Positions 1 to 8,741 are shown, counted from the first letter of the stretch. The stretch: 41,744 bases of DNA from Rhodoferax sp. (GCF_025356155.1 NZ_JANXUQ010000233.1:1-41744), one strand, 5' to 3'. Notes: generated by a model not told the origin, from the sequence alone. Translations and numbers: made by a program.

Positions 1-1334
1 ATGCGCCGCCGCAAGACAGTCAGTGAGCGGCCTGACTCAATGGTGTACTGATCAACTTCATCTCTTTCCAGACCCATCTCTTCCAGTGAAGTGCGAAGCG
101 CTTCAGAATGAAGAGGTTCTAAGACCACATCTGGGGTGATGTTGGCTGCGTTACGTGGGCAAACCACAATGCAATGCATAGAAAGAGCATATGGCCCAAG
201 TTCTCGTTCAACAAACGGATTGGTAGCTACGGCGATGAAGTCTTTGGCTCCTTGTGCGAGCTCAGGCAACGCCCCTGCCTCATCAAACACCAACACCCGA
301 TCGCGGTGGCCTTGCAGCTCATCTCCTCCGCGCGTGCCAAATAGCTGGGAGAGAAAGGCCACTGCTTCACCGACGGAGTCGGCTGCAATTTGGATAGGCC
401 TTTCTGGTGGCCGCGATAGCAATGAAGTGATCGAGCGTTTAGCTTGGTCGATTGCCGTGGCAAACAGTGATCCCACCAGTGCCGGGTTCGAAACCTGCGA
501 CCAGTCGTCCCAGCAGCGATCCAAGGAGCGCACACCTTTGCTCGGCCGACGGACTTCATTCGCCAACCAAGCCTGGGCCGGAATCGACTGCTCAAGCCAC
601 TGTTCCAAGTCGCTTGAGTCGTAGGCGCGGACGTCTTTCCAAAGACTTTCGGACTGTTTTTTTTCCACCCACGCCTGTTTCCCAAGCCAACGCCGTGGCG
701 TAACAAAAATGAAGGTTGTGTGATCACGAACCTCTTTTGTCGCCGCAGCTACGCTTTTACTGAAATCTCCGTCCGCCTTAACTTTGGGCTCTTGGTTAGT
801 GCCGAATTCCCAGCCGGAAGTGCCTTGGGGTATCCAAGGTGTCGCATTTTGTATTTCAAGTTGTCCATCCCAACCCGGACGCTCGGCGTCATCGTTCCCA
901 GGGAAGTCGATCTTAGAAATGCCGGTGCCAGTTGAGTTCACAAGAGTGCGGAGAAATACCGCAAACCGACTGCGAGAGAAGATGTTGTGATCCACCCAGG
1001 CTTCAATGTCATTGGCCTTAAAGGTGAGTAGGGGAACCACATATCGCTTTGCAGCGAACGGTGCCCCTTTAATCTTTGCGGCTGCGGCATCATGTGCAGC
1101 CTGCATATCCAGAATTTTTTGAGCCGGGACGTTAAATGCCACTTCAAGACGGGACGCCATCTCCGCCGTAGCGGCAGCGTTGCCATTGATGAAATTAGAA
1201 AAAGCTGGACGCCCCACTCCGACCTGTTTTGCTGCGGCAAGAACGGACAAGCCTTTTGGCGTGAGGATTGTGTCGCGGATGAACTGGCCGGGGTGCTGGG
1301 GGACTGCTGTGGGGGTGGCGGTGCTGGTGATCAT
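1..1334 (-). CDS. HigA-like HTH fused to putative nuclease/NTPase (3' end outside window)
   Basis: An open frame of 444 codons runs from an ATG at 1334 off the left edge with no stop. Residues about 13-85 resemble a HigA/XRE antitoxin (HPGQFIRDTILTPKGLS, then a helix-turn-helix ending in LDMQAAHDA). Residues about 100-260 hold RPGWDG (D156), SGWEFG (E176) and K184/K186, a spacing that could be a PD-(D/E)XK-type nuclease site, followed by FIFVTPRRW and KDVRAYDSSDLEQWLEQS. Residues 310-444 (IQIAADSVGEAVAFL, CPRNA, ESGRSLTVLRRR) recall a STAND/AAA-like region of large uncharacterised proteins, but no Walker A is seen. An alternative in-frame ATG lies at 1349; neither start has a clear ribosome site. 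A role in phage defence or as an autoregulated toxin is inference. The open frame is certain; domain names are tentative. Confidence 0.75.
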   Translation of the reverse strand, partial: MITSTATPTAVPQHPGQFIRDTILTPKGLSVLAAAKQVGVGRPAFSNFINGNAAATAEMASRLEVAFNVPAQKILDMQAAHDAAAAKIKGAPFAAKRYVVPLLTFKANDIEAWVDHNIFSRSRFAVFLRTLVNSTGTGISKIDFPGNDDAERPGWDGQLEIQNATPWIPQGTSGWEFGTNQEPKVKADGDFSKSVAAATKEVRDHTTFIFVTPRRWLGKQAWVEKKQSESLWKDVRAYDSSDLEQWLEQSIPAQAWLANEVRRPSKGVRSLDRCWDDWSQVSNPALVGSLFATAIDQAKRSITSLLSRPPERPIQIAADSVGEAVAFLSQLFGTRGGDELQGHRDRVLVFDEAGALPELAQGAKDFIAVATNPFVERELGPYALSMHCIVVCPRNAANITPDVVLEPLHSEALRTSLEEMGLERDEVDQYTIESGRSLTVLRRR

Positions 1335-1339
1335 GCCTT

Positions 1340-1353
1340 CATTATGCATAATG
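1340..1353. promoter_or_regulatory. Perfect 14-bp palindrome at the start of the HigA-like gene
   Basis: CATTATGCATAATG is a perfect palindrome and overlaps the alternative start codon at 1349. HigA and other XRE antitoxins bind short AT-rich palindromes over their own promoters, so this is a candidate autoregulatory operator. The palindrome is seen; the function is inferred. Confidence 0.4.
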
Positions 1354-1598
1354 TATTGCGTAGCGCTACACAGTACACATCATTTTGTGGCAAAAATACA
1401 ATATTTATTGGGTTTTCGGATACCGAAGTCCCGCAAATACTAATCATTCTTCCGCTGGCGATCTGCGCAAGGGCACGTTGGTTGAGTTGCTGTCCCAGTT
1501 GTTCGCTTCAATTTGGTATCTATGCCATCTATCCAAGCCAGCGCTATGTTTCCCCAAAGGTGCAGGTTTTGACTATCTGTCTTTTGCCATGCAGAGTG
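1354..1598. other. Intergenic stretch without a recognised gene
   Basis: No frame here gives a recognisable protein on either strand. The part next to 1354 is AT-rich and probably holds the promoter of the leftward HigA-like gene. Confidence 0.4.
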
Positions 1599-1916
1599 TT
1601 AGTTGGTGAGAGTGCCTGCGTGATGAAGCTCCAAGCCAGCCCTCAGTAAGTCAGCTCGCAGGCCAAGAAAATCAAACACACTCCGTATCCTCCGGTTAGT
1701 CCGCAGCTCCCCATGCGCCACCCGCCACGTCTCCCCGGCGCGTGGACTAGGCGGGGCAGGGTGCGTCACGGTCGGATCGGCCTCGCCCACGCTTTGCTGA
1801 ACGACGCCGATGCCCAGCCCTTGCTTGACCAGCTCCCACTGCCCAATGCGGCTGTCGGTGGTGATGGGGAAGTTGCGCGCGCTTAAGACAAAGCCGCACC
1901 CGGCCAGAAAGCTCGC
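1599..1916 (-). pseudogene. LysR-family regulator, C-terminal fragment
   Basis: The minus-strand translation reads like the end of a LysR substrate-binding domain: GCGFVLSARNF, DSRIGQWELVKQGLGIGVV, then VAHGELRTNRRIRSVFDFL. The N-terminal helix-turn-helix and most of the effector domain are missing. Homology stops near 1916, just before the dispersed repeat at 1955-1990. It lies divergent from the oxidoreductase remnant at 2070, the usual layout of a LysR regulator and its target, so both may be remains of one locus. Confidence 0.65.
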
Positions 1917-1954
1917 GTACCATGCTTGCCAGTATTTCAATGTCACTATGTATT

Positions 1955-1990
1955 TGATAGCTGCTTACGCCCATCCCACGGTGGCTACAG
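1955..1990 (+). repeat. Dispersed hairpin repeat, copy 1
   Basis: The sequence has TGATAGCTGCTTACGC followed by CCCACGGTGGCTACAG. It belongs to the family also seen at 13574, 15858, 18498, 37591 and 39528, whose core is TAGC...ATTCCACGAGGGCTAGAGG. It lies at the point where LysR homology ends. Confidence 0.5.
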
Positions 1991-2069
1991 CGTGATTTAC
2001 CATACGGCCATTCGGCTGGAAACCCTTTCTGCTCCCTACAATCCGCCCCAATCTTCAGGAGCCCTCCAA

Positions 2070-2836
2070 TTGAAAGCATGGTTCATCAAATCCTACCGCG
2101 GCCCCGAGGTTCTGGAATGTGGCGATCTGCCCGAGCCGGTGCTTGGCCCGCGCGATGTGCTGGTCGATGTTCGCGCCGCCAGCGTCAACCCCATCGACAT
2201 CCGCGTGCGGTAGGGTGGGCGCATGGGGACAGACCTGGCCGGTGTGGTCACTGCCGTGGGGGCGGATGTGCGGCGCTTTACGGTGGGCGATGCCGTGTAT
2301 GCACGGCCCAACCGCCTGCGCATAGGCTCGTTTGCCGAGCGCATTGCCGTGCATGAGGACGAGGCCGCGCTTAAACCCCAGAGCCTGGGGTTTGAAGAGG
2401 CGGCGTCGCTGCCGCTGGTGGCGCTCACGTCGCGGCAGGCCATGCTGGACATCGCCAACATCCAGCCCGGCCACAAGGTGTTGATACATGCGGGCGGGGG
2501 TGGCAAGACTTCGCGCAGATGCTCAGCGGCTACGACATGGTCTTTGACACCCAAGGTGGCGACACGCTGCTCAAATCATTCGGCGTGCTGCGCAAGGGCG
2601 GCATCGTGGTGTCGGTCTCCGGCCCGCCCGATCTGGAGCTGACGCGCGAGTGGCAGCCCATGCCGTGGTACCTGCGCCTGGGCATTCGGGTGATCAGCGC
2701 CAAGATACGCCGCACCGCGCGCAGCCTGCAGTGCCGCTACCGCTTCATGCTGATGAAGCCCAGTGGAACGCAGTTGGCAGAGATCGCCGCGCTGGTGGAT
2801 GCCGGCACCATCCGCCCGGTGATCGACCGGGTGTTT
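2070..2836 (+). pseudogene. Medium-chain oxidoreductase (quinone reductase-like), broken copy 1
   Basis: A TTG start at 2070 follows AGGAG at 2057-2061 and gives MKAWFIKSYRGPEVL, typical of zinc-independent MDR/quinone reductases. The frame meets TAG at 2211, resumes in the same frame at 2223 (MGTDLAGVV), and reaches GHKVLIHAGGGG. There it jumps to the DFAQML region: about 45 codons of the nucleotide-binding domain are missing and the frame shifts. From 2509 to 2836 it is nearly identical to 8255-8582; after that (RVF) homology stops, so the C-terminus is missing too. It cannot make a full enzyme. The lost segment is where copy 2 begins. Confidence 0.85.
2509..2836 (+). repeat. 328-bp direct repeat, left copy
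   Basis: Matches 8255-8582 at a constant offset of 5746 with about a dozen mismatches counted by eye (about 96% identity) and no indels noticed. It covers the oxidoreductase segment from the residues FAQML to IDRVF. Confidence 0.85.
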
Positions 2837-2915
2837 TTCCGGCAGCTACCAGCAAGCCTGTGCCGGGAAAAACGCCAGTGGTGCGCGGGTTGGCAATAGC
2901 ATGGCGTAGTGGAGT

Positions 2916-3479
2916 TCATGGCGCCTTCTTGAGCGCGATCACCAGATGAGAGGTGATCTGTGTGGAGGGCGAACTGCTTACTTCGACGGACACACCCTCA
3001 CTTTCCCACGTGGCGCCGCCGAACAGACCGGCATGGCGCGATTCCAGGGTCATGGACTTTGGCGGACCATACTTTTTGCGGAATTCGGCAGCGATCTTCT
3101 CGAAGTTGGCCTTGGTCGAAGCGTTTTGCACGAATTCGTCTTCCTGACGCGCCAGCACGTTCACGAGCTTGTCGTCAATGAAGCGGAAGCAGGTATTGAA
3201 CTTCACGTCGACAAGGGTGAGGCTAGCTTCGCGCAAGCAGGTGCCCCAGGGCTTGCCGCTGGGTGCAGCGGTGAGGGGCTTGGCGGAGGGAATGCGCCTT
3301 GATACGTCAGCCGGCGACATGCCTACTTTTGTGCCGGGCCACAGTTCTTGTGCCTGGCTCACAACAGCGGCGCAAGCCAATGCAGTAGCTATCAGGACAG
3401 GGCGCATGGCGGACTCGAACGGTACGTTGAATTTCATAGCGGGATGTGGGTTGGTGAGATCGCGGATTATTGCGCCCAT
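2916..3479 (-). CDS. Periplasmic hypothetical protein
   Basis: 187 codons from the ATG at 3479, which has a good ribosome site (GGAGAGG about 5 bases upstream). A hydrophobic signal-like segment, RPVLIATALACAAVVSQA, starts only at residue 26, so the real start could be the ATG at 3437 or 3407, although neither has a Shine-Dalgarno sequence. The mature part has two cysteines (GTCLREAS, FNTCFRF) that could form a disulfide, then a FEKIAAEFRKKYGPP segment common in small exported proteins of beta-proteobacteria. No function was recognised. It lies inside the segment bracketed by the two oxidoreductase copies. Confidence 0.75.
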   Translation of the reverse strand: MGAIIRDLTNPHPAMKFNVPFESAMRPVLIATALACAAVVSQAQELWPGTKVGMSPADVSRRIPSAKPLTAAPSGKPWGTCLREASLTLVDVKFNTCFRFIDDKLVNVLARQEDEFVQNASTKANFEKIAAEFRKKYGPPKSMTLESRHAGLFGGATWESEGVSVEVSSSPSTQITSHLVIALKKAP

Positions 3480-3708
3480 CGCCTCTCCATTTGCCGGGGC
3501 ATTTGCGGTCGCCGGCCATTACCCGCTTTCTGGAAGGCGATTTCCCAAGCTCAGGTTGCCCTGGGCAAGGGGACACATCCACATCAGGAAGGAAGTGACT
3601 GTTCGCTGCCATGTTCCAGTGAGATAGACTTTGCTGGTTCAGTCTGGTCACAGCCTTTCACTTAGGCGCCTTACATGACCTCCTATCAAAAATTCCGGGG
3701 AGCTTCTC

Positions 3709-4278
3709 TTGAGGTATTTGGCGACGTTGTTGGTGCTGCTTTCCGCGCTTGTGTCAGTTGGTTGCAAACGTAAGCCCGTAGACGTTAAACCCGTAGACCC
3801 ACCCCAGAGCCAAGTAGCGCAGCGCTTTGTGGTTCAAGCAAGCGATCAAGAGGTTTCTGACAACGCCCAGAAACTGATTTGGAAGCGATGCGCGGAGGGC
3901 CTGAGCTTTACGCGGAATCAATGCTCGGGTGCGCAGTCTACGTTTTCCGCCACCGATATTCGGGCGATGATTGGAAGCCCCAGCCTTGGTGGATGGGTCA
4001 TTCCATTGTGTGGCCATCTGCAAGGGCTGTACAAGTCAGAATATTCAGGCCCCGACCAGAGCCTCGTCATAACCTTGGATGGTGTGTTCCCCGAGTCTTC
4101 GCAAGCTGGCACAGAGCATTTCTGGTGTCGGTTGGCTGACACCCCTACAAGCAATGGACTCGTAAGCTTCCCAGATATTATGGTGTTTGGCTTTTATGAG
4201 TACCAAGGGAAAAGGATGTCCCATAGCTTTAGGCCAAATAACGAAACCGTTGGGTTACGAATGGTGAGGGTGCAGTAG
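3709..4278 (+). CDS. Lipoprotein with DUF1566-like domain
   Basis: 189 codons from a TTG start at 3709, supported by GGGGAG six bases upstream. The N-terminus MRYLATLLVLLSALVSVGC ends in a lipobox-like sequence, predicting an acylated cysteine at residue 19. From about residue 56 it reads LIWKRCAEGLSFTRNQCSG, the start of DUF1566/Lcl-type domains found in exported bacterial proteins, with later cysteines in PLCGHLQG and FWCRLAD. It precedes the Kelch gene on the same strand by 73 bases. The function is unknown; a surface role fits the signal and domain type. Confidence 0.75.
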   Translation: MRYLATLLVLLSALVSVGCKRKPVDVKPVDPPQSQVAQRFVVQASDQEVSDNAQKLIWKRCAEGLSFTRNQCSGAQSTFSATDIRAMIGSPSLGGWVIPLCGHLQGLYKSEYSGPDQSLVITLDGVFPESSQAGTEHFWCRLADTPTSNGLVSFPDIMVFGFYEYQGKRMSHSFRPNNETVGLRMVRVQ

Positions 4279-4351
4279 ATACCCGCCTTTCTTCCCCAGT
4301 AAGTAAACCTTCCTTTGGACAGGGGCAGACAGATGCCCTTCGTCGCACCAC

Positions 4352-6976
4352 ATGACACGACTTGTCTCCATTGCACTTTGCGCGTTTATCGTTTCGCTTG
4401 CCTTTTGGGGTGCGGTTGTGCCCCCCGCAATGGCGCAGACCACGGCGGGAGTGGATGCCCTTTCTGTTGTGTACCAGCGGCTGGACGAGCAACTAGCCCT
4501 TGGGCAAGGACGCATTGGCGCGTTAGGACGCCCAGCCCTGAAGCCAGAGGTTCCGGAGACTGACGAAGAGGACGCGCACTTCGTGCCGCAGACGCGTGAA
4601 GCCCGCCGACGCGAGGTGGAGCAACGTATTGAGCGCAGCGTGGAGGCCCGAAGAGCCGAGCAGGCGGCCAGGCTGCAGGCGTTTTCCCAGAAAGTAGCCG
4701 AGCAGTGTGGTGCTGGGCCGCTGGGTCCGGCAACGCTTGGCATGACCGTTCAGCGCTTTGAGCAATGCAGCCCCGAAATACGCTTTGGTGGGGGGGTGAC
4801 CCATGTCATCTCGCTCGTGGTGCAAGGCATGGCTGGCAAGTTGTATGTGTTCAATGGAGACCGCGTTCACAAGGTGTATGCGGTGGACGGCCGCATTACG
4901 CGCATTGACCCACCCGCATTGCATGCGGTTCAGCCCAGTTTGCTGAGCTTGGGCACTTACCCGCAGCTTGTAAGCGATCCTCAAATGGTGGCGTTGTCAG
5001 GCGGCAATGTGTTTGCCTACGGTCCCGCGCTGGGTGAAGACTGGTCTGCGCCAGCGGGCGCCAATCTCCGGGCTTGGGGCAAGAAGCGGGACCGCATCCA
5101 CACCAGTGTGCCCGCGCCGCCCTTTATGTGGGACGCCGAGAAGCAAGGCTGGTTGCGATTTCAGCCGCCCGTTGCGTGTGGTGGCCTGTGGCACCAGCAC
5201 ACGCTGACTGTCATGGACAACGACCGCGTGCTGGTCGCCGGGGGGCTATGCGACATCTCCCGTTTGGGCAACGATATGGGCACCTTCGAGCCCCAGAGGC
5301 ACACCGCCTTGTGGGATGGACGCCAGCGCGTCTGGCTGGATGCGCCGGACTTGGCGCAGCCCCGCATCCAGCACACGGCCAGCCTGGTCGATGGCCAGCG
5401 CGTGCTGTTGGTCGGTGGCTTTGACGACCCGCTGACTACGGCCGAGCAGGAAGCGCCCCGCGTTGCCCAGCCAGCCGACCAGCCAGCACCGCCCCATGTG
5501 CGCGCGCTGCGCTCGGTGGAGTGGTTCACCGAAGGGCGATTTGAGCAGCTGGCTCCACTCAATACGGCCAGGGCCAAGCACACAGCAACCGTGCTGGCTT
5601 CAGGAGGCGTGCTGGTGGTCGGTGGCGTGGGAAGCGACCTGCACGCCTTGGCACAGGTTGAAGCCTGGGACAAGTCGAGTCTGCGCTGGGTACCACGTGC
5701 GCCCCTGCGCACCGCGCGTTACGGGCACACGGCGACCCTGCTGGCCGACGGGCGTGTGCTGGTGACGGGTGGCATTGATGCCAACGAAGCCTTGCTCAAC
5801 ACAACCGAGATTTACGACCCCGCTGCCGACACCTGGTCGGATGGCCCGCCACTGCCCGAACACCTGCAGGGTCACAGCTCCATGCTTCTGCCCGATGGGC
5901 GCGTACTGCTTGCCGGCGGACTGGCGTTTCCGGTAGAACAACGCACGCCCTGGCTGCATACTTGGCTCCCAGGTGAGATTTCCTGGCAAGCGCTTGGCAT
6001 ACGCGGCCAAGGGGCACATGGGAACAACCAGCACCGGCCCACTCTGGTTCCATTGGGGCAAGACCGGGTGCTGATTTTTTCCAGCTTGACGGTATGGTTG
6101 CACCGTCTCTCAGAACCTGCCGCCGCAACAGCAACAAGCGGCGCTGCTGCCGACACGGCTGCCGGCGCCAAACTCCCCCATTTTGTTGACACGTGGTGGG
6201 TGCCTCCCCCACAAGCGGCAACACCGCCACCGCTACCACCTACGGCGGGGCAACCGGGCTTGCTGGCGCGCTTGGCGCAGGATCTTTGGTCGGCCCGCGC
6301 AAGCTTGTTGGTGCTGGCAATGGTATTGGGCGGACTATGGCTGCTGGCGCGATTGTGGACGCGGTTGCGGACCCGGTTGCTGCGAAAGCGCGTCGACCAA
6401 GCCGGCCCATCGCCCGATACCGAAGCGCCCATCGACTCCATACCGTCACGCGTGGGCCGCTTGGGACGCTTCGTGGTGCGCGTGCTGGTCTACGGCACCT
6501 TGCTGGTGCTGGCTGCACCACACATACTGGCGTACATGGGTCTGCAGCTATCCGACATGGCCGATGCATGCCAAACGCGTCCAGCTGCTTGCCTGAACCC
6601 CAGCTCGGGTTTATTGGCCAGGCAGTGGGGGGTGCCGGGGCGCAGCAAATTCTCCTCGCCGCGTGTTCCCTGCGGGTTCGTGGGCGAATGGAGTATCACA
6701 CTGCGGTCGCGTGAATTCTCCGTCGCCATGCAGGCCGATGGAACCTACCAAATGAAAAGTGCCGTTGGCGTCAAGACCGTTCCCGACGACGCGGGGCATT
6801 GGGCGGTGCAGGGCAAATACCTACTGTGGCGCAGTACCACGCGCCAAGTGGCTGACATAGACATGAATCAGATCGTCAGCAATGACGGAATTCACTTTGA
6901 GCTCATCGAAATGGACGGGGTGCACACCCACTTCAAACGCAGAGCCGAGCTGCCTCCCCAGCGCTGTCAGCCATGA
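4352..6976 (+). CDS. Large Kelch-repeat membrane protein
   Basis: 874 residues with a signal sequence (LVSIALCAFIVSLAFWGAV, predicted cleavage after PPAMA). A charged segment (REARRREVEQRIERSVEARR) at about 85-110 may be a short coiled coil. Residues about 270-540 contain Kelch-type blades: HTASLVDGQRVLLVGG, HTATVLASGGVLVVGG, HTATLLADGRVLVTGG and HSSMLLPDGRVLLAGG. A proline-rich linker leads to membrane segments at about 650-671 and 706-731. The final ~110 residues (CGFVGEWSI, MQADGTYQM, WAVQGKYLLW) form a separate lipocalin-like or DUF-like domain. The most likely topology has the propeller in the periplasm. Its stop overlaps the next start (ATGA), so the two are translationally coupled. Ligand unknown. 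Confidence 0.85.
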   Translation: MTRLVSIALCAFIVSLAFWGAVVPPAMAQTTAGVDALSVVYQRLDEQLALGQGRIGALGRPALKPEVPETDEEDAHFVPQTREARRREVEQRIERSVEARRAEQAARLQAFSQKVAEQCGAGPLGPATLGMTVQRFEQCSPEIRFGGGVTHVISLVVQGMAGKLYVFNGDRVHKVYAVDGRITRIDPPALHAVQPSLLSLGTYPQLVSDPQMVALSGGNVFAYGPALGEDWSAPAGANLRAWGKKRDRIHTSVPAPPFMWDAEKQGWLRFQPPVACGGLWHQHTLTVMDNDRVLVAGGLCDISRLGNDMGTFEPQRHTALWDGRQRVWLDAPDLAQPRIQHTASLVDGQRVLLVGGFDDPLTTAEQEAPRVAQPADQPAPPHVRALRSVEWFTEGRFEQLAPLNTARAKHTATVLASGGVLVVGGVGSDLHALAQVEAWDKSSLRWVPRAPLRTARYGHTATLLADGRVLVTGGIDANEALLNTTEIYDPAADTWSDGPPLPEHLQGHSSMLLPDGRVLLAGGLAFPVEQRTPWLHTWLPGEISWQALGIRGQGAHGNNQHRPTLVPLGQDRVLIFSSLTVWLHRLSEPAAATATSGAAADTAAGAKLPHFVDTWWVPPPQAATPPPLPPTAGQPGLLARLAQDLWSARASLLVLAMVLGGLWLLARLWTRLRTRLLRKRVDQAGPSPDTEAPIDSIPSRVGRLGRFVVRVLVYGTLLVLAAPHILAYMGLQLSDMADACQTRPAACLNPSSGLLARQWGVPGRSKFSSPRVPCGFVGEWSITLRSREFSVAMQADGTYQMKSAVGVKTVPDDAGHWAVQGKYLLWRSTTRQVADIDMNQIVSNDGIHFELIEMDGVHTHFKRRAELPPQRCQP

Positions 6977-7842
6977 GCGGCCGCATCGTCCGCGGCTTGG
7001 CATGGTCTGGGGTGGCGCTGGCGCTGCTGGCTACGGGGTGGCATCTTTTGGGGAAGGTGGATTACGACACCCAGCCGTCTGCCGAAGTGCCCAGCCTATC
7101 CACCGTGCTACCCGTCAACGAGGCGGACCAGGCGCTGCAGGATGGCGTCCAATGGGCACAGGCCCACAACACGACCCAGCATCGGGATTGCAAAGACGCT
7201 CTTGGCAACAGCTTGCGCGCCATGGGGTGCCACCGCTACGTTACGGCCCAAAAAGTCGTTCCCCCGCTGGTCAAAGACGGTTTAACGCTACCCCGCACCC
7301 GCGACTGCATAGCGGCAGTCCACGCACACTATGACCCGTCGTTGCAAGACGCGGCCGAACAGGGCAACCCCCGTGTCGTGAGCGTATGGACGGTCAGGGT
7401 TGTGGACCCGCTGGTGAGGCAGTGCAACAACATCGACAACCTGCGCATCCTGCGCGATGTACACGAACCGTTGGGTCGTCTGAACACGATGCTGGCGCAG
7501 GTGCGCGCAGGGCAGTCTTTGTCGGAAGCGGACCTTGTCACGCTCCGCCGAGAGTATCCCGAAGTAGAGCTTTTTCGGGACAATCCCATGCGTACTACCT
7601 ACTTAACTACGGCACAGAATTTGTTTGACCTGATGGGTGGGCGTCAGCAGGTTTTTCCCATGGCATTGCCGGGCGCGGCTCGCGATGGGCAGTGCGCGGC
7701 ACTTGCACAGCAGATGGCGGAGCTGAAGAAGGCATATCACCAAAATCTGAATACCCAAAGCGCCAGTCAGAACCAACTCTTGGCAGACTGGGCTCGAACG
7801 GAAGAAACGCTCCAAAAGGTAGGTTGTCCCACTTTGCACTAG
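6973..7842 (+). CDS. Membrane-anchored hypothetical protein coupled to the Kelch protein
   Basis: 289 residues. The ATG at 6973 overlaps the Kelch stop by four bases. One N-terminal hydrophobic segment (GLAWSGVALALLATGWHLL) is an uncleaved anchor or signal; the rest is predicted periplasmic. It has several cysteines (HRDCKDALG, MGCHRYV, RDCIAAV, VRQCNN, GQCAAL, KVGCPTLH) that could pair in the periplasm. No known domain was recognised. Coupling suggests it works with the Kelch protein. The last residues lie close to a minus-strand hydrolase fragment, so the natural C-terminus may have been altered. Confidence 0.75.
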   Translation: MSGRIVRGLAWSGVALALLATGWHLLGKVDYDTQPSAEVPSLSTVLPVNEADQALQDGVQWAQAHNTTQHRDCKDALGNSLRAMGCHRYVTAQKVVPPLVKDGLTLPRTRDCIAAVHAHYDPSLQDAAEQGNPRVVSVWTVRVVDPLVRQCNNIDNLRILRDVHEPLGRLNTMLAQVRAGQSLSEADLVTLRREYPEVELFRDNPMRTTYLTTAQNLFDLMGGRQQVFPMALPGAARDGQCAALAQQMAELKKAYHQNLNTQSASQNQLLADWARTEETLQKVGCPTLH

Positions 7843-7957
7843 TCAGCCCGTACTGCGCCAGCCGCGATTGCCATTGGCAGAAGGTGCGTATTCCGTGGAC
7901 GTTGAGGATAACGCGTGATGATTTCACGCTGCTCAGGATCCCGCCTCGGAAAAGCAA
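7843..7957 (-). pseudogene. Fragment of an alpha/beta-hydrolase-like gene
   Basis: The minus strand reads SSRVILNVHGIRTFCQWQ followed by SRLAQYGL. The pattern VHGIRT...WQ is typical of the oxyanion-hole N-terminus of an uncharacterised alpha/beta-hydrolase family. Only about 35 residues match; downstream it runs into the 3' end of the convergent gene ending at 7842. No catalytic serine motif is present. The rest of the interval to 8134 holds nothing recognised. Confidence 0.4.
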
Positions 7958-8134
7958 AACCGAATGGCTGGTAACAGATCGATCGTCTGCTTTGCAGCAA
8001 ATGAGTCAAGGGCGCAGAGGACCGCGTTGGGCCGAGGCTGTCATCCAAGTTGTCTTTTTGAAAACCGTCATTGGCCCCATGTTTTGGGGATGGACACCTG
8101 TTTTACGGCGGCTATAGTGCGGTCTGCAAATCCT

Positions 8135-8720
8135 CTTCGCCATACAGCTGGCCAAGCACCATGGCGCCTACGTGTGCACCACGGCCAGCCAGCCCAAGCA
8201 CGCGCTGCTGCGGTCGTTGGGCGCGGACGAGGTCATCGACTACAAGACGCAAGGCTTCGCACAGATGCTCAGCGGCTACGACATGGTCCTTGACACCCAA
8301 GTTGGCGACACGCTGCTCAAATCATTCGGCGTGCTGCGCAAGGGCGGCATCGTGGTGTCTGTCTCCGGCCCGCCCGATCTGGAGCTGACGCGCGAATGGC
8401 AGCCCATGCCGTGGTACCTGCGCCTGGGCATTCGGGTGATCAGCGCCAAGGTGCGCCGCACCGCGCGCAGCCTGCAGTGCCGCTACCGCTTCATGCTGAT
8501 GAAGCCCAGCGGCACGCAGTTGGCCCAGATCGCCGCGCTGGTGTATGCCGGCACCATCCGCCCGGTGATCGACCGGGTGTTTGCGTTTGACGATGTGAAA
8601 GAGGCGGTGGCCTATGCGGAGACGGGGCGGGCTACGGGCAAGGTGATCATTCGGGGTGTGGGTGCATTTCCATCCATCGCGTCTGTCGCCCCCGGGCCAC
8701 CGACGCCTGCCTCCACGTAA
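8135..8720 (+). pseudogene. Medium-chain oxidoreductase, 5'-truncated copy 2
   Basis: The frame begins abruptly in the Rossmann fold (FAIQLAKHHGAYVCTTAS, LRSLGADEVIDYKTQGFAQM) and continues to a normal MDR ending (FDDVKEAVAYAETGRATGK) and TAA at 8718. The whole catalytic N-terminal domain is missing and no good start or ribosome site is present; the first GTG in frame is at 8172. It supplies the part that copy 1 (2070-2836) has lost. Together the two copies cover the gene. Confidence 0.85.
8255..8582 (+). repeat. 328-bp direct repeat, right copy
   Basis: Partner of 2509-2836, same orientation, about 96% identical by eye. It can recombine with the left copy, which would delete the 5.7 kb carrying the Kelch block. 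Confidence 0.85.
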
Positions 8721-8741
8721 GCAGCGGCCTAGTAATTTCGG

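Noticed and set aside
136..1649. Several plus-strand ORFs at the left end
   Set aside because: They are antisense to the long HigA-fusion frame or lie in AT-rich intergenic DNA, lack ribosome sites and resemble no protein.
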